Source of the DNA: Calvatia gigantea
Taxonomy: Eukaryota; Basidiomycota; Agaricomycetes; Agaricales; Lycoperdaceae
Length of the DNA stretch: 64,000 bases
Direction of reading: 5' to 3'
Assembly (NCBI GenBank): GCA_025093985.1
Contig: JACAAK010000013.1
Span: 558,001-622,000, forward strand
This document shows positions 21,322 through 32,300 of this stretch, piece after piece. Under the pieces are notes generated by a model that was not told where the DNA came from, made no database searches, and saw only the letters and a list, made by a program, of their open reading frames with translations. The translations under genes and the position numbers were made by a program. Each line of letters begins with the position of its first letter. Position 1 is the first letter of the stretch.

Positions 21322-24300
21322 CTAGTATCTTTGTCTGGGGTTTGACTTGGCTGATGTTTTCCTGGATTTCTTGCCCCCCTTTTTATAGGTATCCTCCGGA
21401 TGCCTTTTGTGGTACTCCGCTATCGCGTCTCGGGCGTTTTGCAAGTTTGACTCTGCTGTCCACGTATCTTCTTCGTTGCTGTATCCTTTCCAGTGTATAA
21501 GGAATTGATATCCCCTTCCTTTTCGTCGTTTTCCTCGGACTTCTTCCACTTCGTATTCTTCTTCATTGTTGATGATCATTGGTTCGGGCGCTGGTGCTTC
21601 TTTCTGGATGTGGAATGATGTCTTTTGTGCCGGGGTTAACAACTGCTCATTAAACACATCATGGATGGCCCATCCTTCTGGTATCGCCAGCCGATATGCC
21701 GCTTCTCCTATTTTTTCCTTAATTCGGAAAGGCCCATACCTTTTTTGGCCTAGCTTCTTTGATGACTGATTGGTATGGATGTTGGTGTTTTCTAGCCATA
21801 CTTCATCGTTGATCTGATATGTCCTCGTGTTCATCTTGCTGTTATCATGTGTCCGTTTCATCTTTTCTTGGTATGATCGTAGTGTGGAAGTAGCATTGTT
21901 TCTTGCATTCTGGAGCTGTTTTAGGAACTCCGTACTGCTAGGGTTGTTCGTCGTTCCGTTTTCCTTTCCTTTCCAGGGGTGTCTTCCGTAGTTCAGGTAG
22001 AACGGTGTCATCTGAGTGCCCATGTGCTTTTTGTCATTGTATTGGAATTCGGCCATGGGTAGCCATTTTGCCCAGTCGTTTTGGTCGTAGTTACAGTATA
22101 TCCTCAGGTATGTTTCGACTTCTCTGTTAATTCTTTCTGTCTGTCCGTCGGTCTGTGGGTGGTATGCCGTTGATAGGTTTCGTTCTATCCCTAGTCCTTT
22201 GAACAGTTCGCCGGTGAATTCGGATGCAAACTGTGGTCCTCGGTCACTGAGGACTTTCCTCGGTATTCCGTGTAGCTTCCATATTTCATCTCGGTAGTGC
22301 TGTGCTAGTTCTTTTGAGGAAACATCCATCCTTGTCGCTATGAGTCGTATCATTTTTGAGAATCGGTCGACAATGACTAGGATAGCATCCTTTCCCTCTG
22401 ATTCGGGTAGTGGCCCAATGAGGTCGATGCTCACTTCTTCCCATGGACCATTGGGGATGGGAAGCGGGTGTAGGGGTGTCTTCAGAGGTGTCTTGCGTGG
22501 CTTGTTTCGTTGACAATTCTGGCATCCTCTGATGTACTTTTGAACGTCCGTTCGGATTGCTGGCCACCAGTAGTCTCTGGTTACCAACTCGATCATTCGG
22601 TGTTGTCCCGGGTGTCCTGCATCAGGGGCGTCGTGGTACTGGTGTAGTATTTCTTCTCTGAGTGTCAGTTCGGGTGGTATGTACATGCTGGCATTTTTGT
22701 AGATTATTCCGTCGTGTTCGGTGATGTCGGGGTCTTGGTCGCGTATTTTTTGGATGATGGTTGTTTCTCGTCCTTTGTTCGCTTTGATTCGTTCCTTGAG
22801 GGTGGGTTCCATAAACAGTTCGGCGCGGAGTAAGATGGTCCCTTCCGATGGTTCGTTGTTCGTTAGCCAAGTGTGTCGGATCATGGTGACTAGTTTCTCT
22901 TCTTCCTGTTCTGGCTCTTGGTAGATTCTGGAGAGGAGATCCGCTTTTGTGTTTGTTTTTCCCGGTACATGGCGCAGTGTGAAGTCATAGTCTTGTAATC
23001 GTAGGTACCATCTCGCTTGTCGGCCGTTTAGTTTTTGGGGTTCCCTGTAGTATTTCAGGTTTTCATGGTCGGTCCAAATTTCGAATTTCTCTTCTGCGTC
23101 TAGTAGGTAGTGTCGCCATTCCTTTAGTGCATGCATGATGGCCAATAGTTCTTTGTCGTAGATTTCATAATTTCGTTCTGCTGGTGATAGTGTGCGGGAT
23201 GTGAATGCGATTGGGTGCCATTTCGAATTTTGTTCCTGCGAGAGTACACCCCCTAGTGCGTAGTTTGATGCATCGACTTCTACCCGGAATTGACCTTTTC
23301 TCTGGGGTAGTGTTAAGGTGGGTTCTTCTGTGATTTGTTGCTTTAGTTCGTCAAACTGCCGCTTGTTGTTCCTCCTTCCATTCCCACTCCTCTGAGCCCT
23401 TCAGTTTGTTCAATGGGGCCACTATCTTGCTGAAGTTCTTTATAAATCGGCGGTAGTAGTTGGCAAACCCAAGGAATCTTTCTATTCCTTTCTTGTTGTG
23501 TGGTCAGGGGCCATTCTCGTACCGATTTTACCTTTTTGGTCTCCATTTCGATGCGTCCGTGTCCTACTGTTACTCCTAGCATTGGGATTTCTTCGGCGTC
23601 GAAGATGCATTTGGATTGTTTGAAGCACAGGTTGTGTTCAGCTGCTCTTTCTAGGAATCGGATGGTTCGTTCTCGTAGTTGCTCTTTGGTGTCTCCCAGG
23701 ATTGCGAAGTCATCCATATAGTTCACTATGTCTCCATCGTGTAACAGGTCTCGGAAGATGCTCGCCATCATTCTTGAGAACGTTCCAGGTGAATTACTAA
23801 GACCGAAAAACATCACTGTGGGTTCGAATAGCCCTTCGTTGGTTAGGAAGGCTGCTTTCCACTCGTCTCCTTCCTTGATTCGGACGTTGTTGTAACCCCA
23901 AATGATGTCTAGTTTGTTGAAATATTTGGCTTTTCCTAATTTGTCGATGACTTCTCCGATTCGAGGTAGCAGTGTTTTATCCTTGATGACTACGTTATTC
24001 AATTGTCGGTAATCTTGAATGAGTCGTTTTGAGCCATCCTTTTTTGGGATGAAAAAGGTGGGTGCAGCATATGGCGATTTTGATGGTCGTATTCGTCCTG
24101 ACTCGAGGTTTTCTTTAACAAATGTTTTGAGCTCGTCTTGTTCCTTGATCGTCATGTTGTAAGTTCCTGCATTGATTTCCTTGGGTGCGTCCTCTGTTAG
24201 AATTATCTCGTGGTCCCATTCTGTTCGTTCAGGTAGCTTGTCGAATGTAGTTTTGTTGAATAAATGTGTGAATGGCCGTACGTAGTCTGGCAGGTCTGAT

Positions 24301-24872
24301 GGTTCAGTGGGGTCGGGTTCTTCTTCTTCTTCCCATATGTCCTCAGTGGTGGTCATGCTTCGGATTTTGTCTGTTACCTGGATGTTCTGGTGTGGGACTT
24401 TGCAGTCCTTTGGGCATCGATTGAACTTTATTTCTCCTGTTCGCCAGTTTACTTCCGGGTTGTGTTTGATGAGCCAGTCGTGCCCTAGAAATACTTCTGC
24501 TCTGTCTTGGAGTTGTACGACCGACGCCTCGATTGTTTCTTTGTGTCCTTCAATTTCCATTTGTATAGTTGCCTTTTCCGTGACCTTTCCCCCTTGGTTT
24601 GCCATGCCATCCGCGTTAAGTACCGTGATTTCTTGTCCTAATTTTTCTGTGGGGATTTTTTCTTCATCTACCAGTCTTTTGCTGATGCTGCTGGTGGTGC
24701 ATCCTGAGTCGACTATAGTGTTTACTGTTATCCTTTTTGTCGGGGTTTGGATTTTTCCTTTTAGGTTTAGTTCGCGCTTTCGTTTCTGAGGAATCATGTA
24801 ATATTCTTCTGATATCCTAGATACAAGTTTCTTGACTCTTGAGGTAGTGCCTACTCGGAGTCTCCAGAAAAA
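21322..24872 (-). pseudogene. A1 pol: protease, RT, RNase H, integrase, chromodomain
   Basis: Pol copies element RNA into DNA and integrates it. The protease has VDSGCTTSS near 24710. RT motifs are FFIPKKDGSKRLIQDYRQL, GYNNVRIKEGDEWKAAF, FGLSNSPGTF and YMDDF near 23710. RNase H and its [15 protein letters not shown] follow. The integrase has the HHCC region (GHPGQ...CQNCQ), then Asp (SIDLIGPLP), Asp (LSDRGPQF) and Glu (GQTERINRE), and the GPF module (RYGPFRIKEK). The chromodomain is YQFLIHWKGYSNEEDTW near 21490. The 607 codons at 21322-23145 are open. Frame breaks occur near 23510 and at an extra base near 23355, so RT and RNase H are out of phase. Pol is in the -1 frame to gag and overlaps its end at the TTTTT run at 24868-24872. 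Confidence 0.85.
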
Positions 24873-26000
24873 TCCTGGTGTTCCTCTGGTTTTGCTTCAT
24901 CCATTGCTCGGATTTGTACTTTCTTTGGTGCGGTGCATGCTTTGGCTATGTGTCCAATTTTGCCGCAGTTGTAGCATGTTAGCCCTTTGGGTTTCTTGCA
25001 ATCTTTGGACATGTGTCCGAATATCCCGCAGTTGTAGCATTTGGGTTCCCCTTTTGCATTGAACACATGTCGCCTGCTTCCTATCTCCATGGGTTCTCCC
25101 ATTCCTCCATAAGTAGTTCCCGAGTTAGTTTTCTTATCTCCTCAGTATTCGGATGCTTCGTATCCTTGTCCAACTGCTAGTATGGCTTCCTTCCATTCTG
25201 GGTACATATCAGGTCGCGTGGCTGGAGGGTAGCCTGTGATGGTGTGGATAATATCTTGTCGGGCATTTTTTCACAACAGGAACATGGCGTGTCGGTTGTC
25301 AGTTTTTGCCTTGTTTTTTAGTACCTCAAATTCAATGAGGTAGTCGGCCATGTTCCTATTCCCCTGTTTGAATTTTTCGATCTGCCATTCCGCCTTCGCG
25401 TTCATGGCATCGTCTGAGAAGGTTCGTTTGAATTCTTCTGCAAAGACCTTCCAGTCTACAGAGTCTTCCCCTTCCAGGATTTGTGGTGCTTTCATTGCTG
25501 CATATGCTCCTGCTGTTCCTCCCCTCAGTCTGGCCAAGACTGCTATTGCTTTGTCATCTGCCGTGCTGACTTTGTTGAATTTCATGAAGAGTGTCATGGC
25601 TCTCCACCAGTCGTCGAATTTGGTTCGTGTTCCATCGAAGAACCCTGGGTCGGGCACAAGTCCCTTTGTGCTAGGGGCTGTGGTGGGTGCAGTATTGTCC
25701 GTCATTACTGAGTCTCCTGATTCTGATTCTGTTTCGGTGTCTTGGTTCTCCTGTTGTCCTAACTGTTCTTCTGCTATGTCGAGTTCGTCGAAGAGTTCTG
25801 ATATAACTGCTTCTACTCCTGTTGGGTTTACTCCTTGCGTGGTTTCTCCGGGGTTCGTTGTCTGTTACAACCGTTTCTGGTGCAGGTGCTTCGGGGTTCT
25901 CTGCTTCTTCGTCTGATGACTCGGTTTCACTGTCTGTTTCAAGTTCGTCGTTGGTAACTTCAAGCTGCGGTTCTCTGTATTCGTCGGGGTTCGAGCTCAT
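24851..26000 (-). pseudogene. A1 gag with two CCHC knuckles, frameshifted
   Basis: Gag starts M-S-S-N-P-D-E-Y at 26000 with an acidic N-terminus. An extra C in a CCCC run near 25845 shifts the frame. The correct frame resumes as MTDNTAPTT at 25705 and carries the capsid domain (PGFFDGTRTKFDDWWRAM...WKVFAEEF, then [21 protein letters not shown]). TGA stops follow FLL (near 25271) and SEY (near 25140). Two zinc knuckles, [14 protein letters not shown] and CYNCGKIGHIAKAC, lie at 25040-24940, and the frame ends DFSGDSE-stop at 24851. It is the particle protein of family A. Confidence 0.85.
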
Positions 26001-26068
26001 ATAATGGCTCCTGGGTTCGTCGTGGTTCGAGTCTTTTTCAACTCTGTTTCCTGCAAGGTAAGGTGGTG

Positions 26069-26079
26069 ACGCTTAACCA
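26069..26079 (-). promoter_or_regulatory. A1 self-priming primer-binding site
   Basis: Minus-strand TGGTTAAGCGT lies two bases inside the 5' LTR. The A1 LTRs carry ATGCTTAACCA 34 bases after the TATTTAAG box. Ten of 11 pairs are Watson-Crick and one is G-U. A2 and A5 have the perfect 11-base match. Confidence 0.6.
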
Positions 26080-26081
26080 AA

Positions 26082-26388
26082 TGTTACGACCTTAGTCAGT
26101 TTAGACCTCAGGTTGCAGCTCTGGCTAAGTCTTGAGGGCGAGTAAGGGAAAGAGAACAAAGGTGGTTAAGCATACCGAATACAACAGGATGTATGTACGC
26201 TTAAATACGTCTAGACCTATCCGGTTGAACGGATGGAGTAACTACATGAAACGTCCAGTTAAGGCGTGGTAGTTGGTACGAGTCATATCATTGGAGAACG
26301 CTGGACTAGAATAACTGAAACAGGTATGCAGATAGTTAGGAATGTAGAATAGCACGGAACTCGTTATGATCAGTGGAAACTCATAACA
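26082..26388 (-). repeat. LTR-A, 5' LTR of A1
   Basis: 307 bp. It differs from 20004-20310 by CAG for CGG, TTG for TCG and ATG for ACG; every difference is a CpG transition. Confidence 0.95.
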
Positions 26389-26393
26389 CTTGG

Positions 26394-26575
26394 GGACTGC
26401 AGTGACACTTAACTCGGACTTCTCAGGCAAGCGTGAGCTTCTACTCGAGGGAGCAATCTGAAGTCTGCACAGAAGTCATTGAGACTTGTTGAATACTCCT
26501 GGGCTATAGTGTTGAACCTCTCCCTGAGTGGAGACGATCTGGGCCTGGTTGTGAAGTAAGGTAACGCACGTAACA
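26394..26575 (+). repeat. LTR-B, B2 5' LTR, part 2
   Basis: Continuation of the B2 5' LTR after A1 and its right TSD copy. It ends GTAACGCACGTAACA at 26575 and is followed by the primer-binding site. Confidence 0.9.
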
Positions 26576-26577
26576 TA

Positions 26578-26587
26578 AGAATAACCT
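26578..26587 (+). promoter_or_regulatory. B2 self-priming primer-binding site
   Basis: AGAATAACCT starts two bases after the 5' LTR. It is the exact reverse complement of AGGTTATTCT at 19942-19951 in the same LTR. The same sequence occurs at the matching place in B3. Confidence 0.65.
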
Positions 26588-26882
26588 CACCCCTTCTCTC
26601 ATTTCTATATGACTCCTGTCTCTTATGGCCAGCTTCTGCTGATTATTCCTCTGTCCAGTTGACGTCGAGAAGCCTTCCCAGTAATAGGGTTAAGAAGAGT
26701 AGAACTTTGGGTCTACTGGTTTGTTTATCTGTCCTCTGCCAAGTAGTGTTGAGAAGAGTGGGACTGTTTACCACTAGCTTTGTTATTTTCTCCTATTCTC
26801 TGTGTATTAACACATTGAGAAGCCTCTGCACATTTGCATCGAGTAGAGCAGGCCTGGTTACCACTATCTGTCTTTTTCCACC
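26588..26882 (+). other. B2 leader
   Basis: Untranslated leader between the primer-binding site and gag, with repeated GTTGAGAAGAG-like motifs. It includes about 90 bases absent from the B1 leader, lost there between two TTGAG/TCGAG motifs. Confidence 0.6.
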
Positions 26883-27167
26883 ATGTCACGAAAAGGGAAA
26901 CACTCCTTACACCCTCCCTCCTCATCCCCAGAATGATCATTTCACACCCCAACTCAACACTCCTTTGAATCTCCTACTACTCCACCACCCAAATGTACCC
27001 ATCAACCAGAAGGACCTTCAGCACCATTCTTAGAAAGAATCTACCATACTCCATATACACGCTCACAGAAACCAAAGCTACCACAGGAATTACCTGTACC
27101 CACAAGGAAATCCACTGAACCTGAACCACCAAAGCCATCTCAAAGTGGCAAATTCGACTATTTTTGA
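26883..27167 (+). pseudogene. B2 gag N-terminus, cut by B1
   Basis: Gag starts at the ATG at 26883-26885 (M-S-R-K-G-K-H-S). An in-frame TGA at 26934-26936 stands where B1 has CGA. The frame then gives the Pro/Ser-rich region with FLERIYHTP and RKSTEPEPPKP and ends at ...KFDYF near 27165. The downstream gag resumes at 35659, beyond B1. This segment and 27168-27634 look like a tandem repeat, but they are the starts of two different elements. Confidence 0.7.
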
Positions 27168-27354
27168 TATACGACTCCTGTCTCTTATGGCCAGCTTCTG
27201 CCGACTATCCCTCCATCCAGTTGACGTTGAGAAGCCTTCCCGGTAATAGGGTTAAGAAGAGTGGAACTTCGGGTCCACTGACTTGTTTATCTGTCCTCCG
27301 CCAAGTAGCGTTGAGTAGAGCGGGCCTAGCTACCACTATTTGTTTTTCTTCACC
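27168..27354 (+). other. B1 leader, 5' end missing
   Basis: The leader matches 26608-26882 in B2 but lacks the LTR, the primer-binding site and an internal segment of about 90 bases. Without the primer-binding site this copy cannot start reverse transcription. Confidence 0.65.
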
Positions 27355-29362
27355 ACATCGCGAAAAGGGAAACGTCCCTTACACCCTCCTTCCTCATCTC
27401 CAGAACGATCATTCCATACACCAACCCAACACTCATTCGAGTCTCCTACTACTCCCCCGCCTAAACGAACTCATCAACCAGAAGGACCTTCTGCACCATT
27501 CCTAGAAAGGATTTATCATACCCCACGCACTAGATCACAAAAACCAAAACTACTACAAGAATTACCAGCACCTACTAGAAAATCCACTGAGCCTGAGCCA
27601 CCGAAGCCAACACAAAGTGGCAAATTCGACTATTTTCAACCCGATTTGCCCGAGCAGGGTCCACCTCAAGAATCACCACCACAGACACCATCCAGAGCCG
27701 TATTCCCCTTCCCAATTTGGAATCGAAAACCCCCACATCTTACCATCCATCCTTGAAGACGACAAAGACAACAAGACATTCCATCAGCTGCCTGAACATC
27801 CATCTGACTTCCAAGACATCCTCAATCGAGAAGGAACCCATCTTATATACACTCCAGACACCCTCGAATACCCAGATATCCCGGGCTTTGAATCACAAGA
27901 ACCAATTCATCCAGAAATCGAAGACATGGCTACTTCCACTCAAACACAAACTGAAACGAATAATGAACCAACCGACCAACTACCACCCCGATCAGGAGCC
28001 ACAACTCCCATCTTCGGAATTGGACAATGAAGACCACCTGGAGAAGATCCTCCCCGCAGAGGTCGACAAGGAAGAGCACCCTCTCCCTCCCCTCCCTCAT
28101 CACGAAACTCCAGCCATGGTTCATTCACTCCGTCCTCTTTCTCCATTGGAAGAGAAGGAGGAGGTCGACAAAGACATCGCACTCCAGCCATTCAATTTGT
28201 AGGAAACGATGGAAATTCAAAAGAAATCGGACAAAAGCCCCCGAACTTCGACGGAACAAACCCCCGATTCAAAACTTGGTGGATGTTAGTCAAAAACTAT
28301 CTCGAAATGAACCCTAGAGCATTTACGGATGACCAATGACAGATCAGATTTGTCCTCGGCCTTATGGTCGAAGGGAAAGCCGGATCCTGGTCTGAACAAT
28401 ATTACAAAAGCCGAATTACTGACGTCCGTGGAAAACCCATCCCTTGGAAATACTCTACCTTCGAAGAGTTCGAAATCGAAATCTTGAAACACTTCACTCC
28501 AGTAGATGAACAAATCACTGCACGAAGACAATAGTACGAATTGAAACAAAATAAGTCCTCAGCCGCAGACTTCAATCTTGAATTCCAATGCCTTGCATCT
28601 ATTGGAGGAATTCAAGACAATGAAGCATTAATTGAACAATATAAATGAGGACTCAATCCTAATCTCGCAAGAGAAGTATAGACTAGAAAAGAAGGACCGC
28701 CCGAAACCATTGCTGAATGGTATACCGATGCGGTACAACGAGACTCAGTCAATCGTCAAGCCGATGCAATGTGGCCTAGAAACTTCTCTCGAAACCCAAC
28801 TCCCTATCAACCACCCCGTTTCCCCCAACCAACCTACCACACTCGTTTTCAACCAAATCACCAACCTGCACGAACCATACATGAAATGCAGGCAGAACCT
28901 CAAGACCCCTACGAACCACCTTACGAAGACGAAGAACTATATCCCCCAGAACAAGACTACGCTCATGAAGACTATGACCTGGATGACCCCGAATTACAAC
29001 TAAACGCCATATTCACTGCTGAGCAAGTCGCTCGCTACAAAGCTGGGAAATGCATAGGTTGCGGAAAATTTGGACACCTTATCAGCAACTGTCCAAATCC
29101 TGACCCAAACTTGTCCAAGGAAAAACCACCTCCTAGACGACCCAACCCAACACAAAGAAGATTCATGCAACTACCCCATTATGCACAACCCTCACGACCC
29201 CAAGCTTCCAGGAATTATTCCGGTGCCGCCCCTAATCAAACCCGAAAAATCTCTGCACTCAATATCCAAGCAATGATCAGAGAACTTCCAACGGACGAAC
29301 GAATGGAATTCAGAGAAGCATATATCTCTGACCCAATGCTTAAGCCCTTCGGGGATTTTTAA
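27355..29362 (+). pseudogene. B1 gag: start codon lost, frameshift and four stops
   Basis: At the position of the B2/B3 gag ATG, B1 reads ACA (27355-27357). The frame SRKGKRPLHPP runs into a frame change near 27700, then a second frame carries HQLPEHPSDFQDIL and DTLEYPDIPGFESQEP. A third part (28200-28760) is the capsid domain (PNFDGTNPRFKTWWMLVKNY, KAGSWSEQYYK, HFTPVDEQITARRQ). It contains TGA and TAG codons that C-to-T or G-to-A changes of CGA and TGG explain. The open C-terminal part (28769-29362) has the acidic linker PYEDEELYPPEQDY and the zinc knuckle CIGCGKFGHLISNC, and ends GDF-TAA directly behind GGGGATTTTT. Confidence 0.8.
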
Positions 29363-29364
29363 AG

Positions 29365-32300
29365 GTGTCACCCGATCCTGCAAAGGAATCGCTGGGTGAC
29401 CCACAAATCAATCTAATAAAACTCCCTACCTCGGACAATAAAGCGTCAATCTTTCTCCCTATCAAACTCAATCAGAACCATCTACAAAATATCCCAGTCA
29501 CCGCTCTAATTGACTCTGGAGCCCAAGGAAACTTCATCTCCTCGAATTTTACAAACACCTACGGACTACAAACACGCCCTATCAAACATCCTATCAAAGT
29601 ATCCAATGCGGATGGAACTCCCAACGAAAATGGATCAATCTATGAAAGTGTTGAATTGAACGCCTTAATTGATGGAAAACAATGCCAATTCGAAGCCTAC
29701 ATCTCAGGAATAGGATCCAAAGATCTAATCCTAGGATACCCGTGGCTACAACAAACAAACCCAGACATAAATTGGACTATTCAAGAGTTCAAATGGCGAA
29801 ACAACGATAACATTATACCCTTAATCGTAAAATCCACAAACGGACCTACCACTATCAATGAAATCGCCTTAGATATCCATGGAATGAATGATACCGAACG
29901 CTACACCTACCTAGACGAAGACTTTGACCCACTGGCTGTAAAAGTCTTCGAAGCAATCATCCATTCGGAAGAACCCGAACTCTCTATCGATGAACTCAAA
30001 CTCTACTTGGAAAACATTGATTTCAATGAATTCCATTTGGAACACGAACTCTACGAAATCACTCAAACTCCACATGAACTCGAAATCAATACGAAGATCA
30101 CCCAAGCTACAAGTCTCATGCAAAAATCAACCCCAAAAACCAATACAAAGATACCCAGGAAATATAAGAAATTCGCTTCACTCTTCGACATGAAGAAATC
30201 CGAGCAATTTCCCCCTCCCAGGCCATACGACCATAAAATCGAACTCTTGGATACCTTCAAACCAGAACTAGGGAAAACGTACCCCTTATCACCCCTTGAA
30301 ACCGAAGAACTCAAGAAATTCATAAACAAAAACCTCCGAAAAGGATACATCCGAGAATCTGAATCTCCCATGGCCTCATCCTTCTTTTTCGTAGGAAAGA
30401 AGGATGGGAAACTTCGACCATGCCAAGATTACCATTACCTAAATAAACATACCAAGAAGAATGCGTACCCTATTCCTATGATAACGACAATTATGGACAA
30501 ACTTCAAGGAGCAAAACTATTCACTAAAATGGACGTCCGACTCGGATACAACAACATCCGTATTCGAGAAGGAGACCAATGGAAAGCCGCATTCAAAACT
30601 CCAATCAGACTTTACGAGCTGAACGTCATGTTCTTTGGAATGTGCAACTCCCCAGCCACCTTCCAAAAGATGATGGACACCATATTCGCAAAAATGCTAG
30701 ATAAAGGAGGAATTATAATCTATATGGACGACATCCTCATCTACGCAAAAACTCAGGAAGAAATGAATCGCCTTACTCTGGAAGCACTTCAGATCTTGAA
30801 AGACAACGATCTATACCTGAAACTAGAAAAATGCGAATTCGATAAAACCCATCTAGAATATCTCGGCATGATAATCTCCCCCGACAAGATCGAAATGGAC
30901 AATACCAAACTCCGTGGAATAGAAGAATGGCCCTTACCCCGCACTACCCGCGATGTCAGAAAATTCATGGGATTCTGTAACTTCTACCGAAAATTCATAC
31001 ATCGTTATGCCGACATCTCTCGACCGCTTAATGCTCTTCTATCCAAAACAAAGAAATTCGAATGGGAACACAAAGCAAACAAAGCCTTCAACCAACTAAA
31101 ATCTGAATTCATGAAGAAGCCCATTTTGCTGATGCCAGACCAAACAAGACCCTTCTTTATTGAAACTGATGCCTCAAAATATGCCTTAGGAGCAGTCTTA
31201 TCACAGCAAGACATGAATGGAAACTACCACCCAGTAGCTTTCCTATCCAAAGCATTCAACCCTACCCAACGAAACTACGAAATACACGACAGGGAACTCC
31301 TTGCCATAATCACGGCACTAGAAGAATGGCGACATTACCTAGAAGGAGCCCAACATTGCGTAACAATACGAACTGATCACAAGAACCTCACCTTTTGGAG
31401 AAAGCCCCAAAATATCTCCAGAAGACAAGCTCGATGGCTCGGTTTCCTCACACATTTCAACTTCACAATTGAACACATCCCAGGAACCAAAATACCTGCC
31501 ACCGATGCCCTCTCACGTCGACCAGATCACACCCCAGATGATGACAATGACAATGAAAATGTTATTGTCTTACCCGAGGAAGTATTCCTCAGGGAAATCA
31601 CTGTATTACCCAACGAACTATTCATTTCCATGGTTGATCAAGAATTACAGAACGACATCGTAAAATCATCGAAATACGACAAAATCACCATGGAAGCCAT
31701 GAAACGGCTTCTATCAGAATCACCAGAAGCAATAAATCCGAAATATGGGATGATTCCCAGGCCACATGGACATCTTATGACATTCAAAGGGAAGATCATT
31801 ATCCCAGAAGACATAGAACTCCGCCAACGTGTCATCCAATGATACCACGACCACCCTTTGGTCGGACACCCCGGAGAACAAGAAACTTATCGCTTGGCCA
31901 AGGCTGAAGTATATTGGCCAGGGATGAGTACCTTCATATGAAATTACGTTAAAGGATGCAGCAAATGCCAACAATTTAAAATTAACCGAAATCCTTCCCA
32001 CCCTTCGTTGCAACCGATACTACCACCGATATCTACTAGACCATTCGCCCATATCGCTATGGATCTACTGACCGATTTACCGAAATCCCATGGATTTGAC
32101 TCAATTCTGTCCATAGTGGACCATGGACTTACGAAGGGGGTAATTCTCACTCCTTGTACAAAGGAAATCACCGCCAAAGGAATTGCCGATATAATTATAG
32201 ACAAGGTCTACACCAGATTCGGACTACCAGACAAGATAATCTCCGACCGTGACCCCAGATTCCGAGCAAACTCCAGTCAAGCTCTCATGAAACGACTTGG

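Larger units (their letters stand above)
20004..26388 (-). mobile_element. A1: young family A chromovirus in the B2 LTR
   Basis: This 6385-bp element on the minus strand has 307-bp LTRs at both ends. The TSD CTTGG is at 19999-20003 and 26389-26393. The LTRs differ at only three sites, all CpG to TpG/CpA. CpG is abundant throughout, unlike in A2-A6. Order on the minus strand: 5' LTR, primer-binding site, gag, pol, ORF3, polypurine tract, 3' LTR. Despite its youth it has about three one-base indels and a few TGA stops, so it is not autonomous as read. Confidence 0.95.

Noticed and set aside
24307..24789. 160-codon plus-strand frame in A1
   Set aside because: Antisense to the pol protease region, which carries DSG and downstream motifs.
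25350..25916. 188-codon plus-strand frame in A1
   Set aside because: Antisense to the A1 gag capsid; Ser/Cys-rich composition typical of a shadow frame.
26069..26079. tRNA-primed primer-binding site
   Set aside because: TGG start resembles a tRNA CCA complement, but the match to the LTR RNA start is longer and the B and C sites lack TGG.
26608..27634. True tandem duplication in gag
   Set aside because: Flanking LTR, primer-binding site and the resumption of B2 gag at 35659 show two nested elements, not a duplication.
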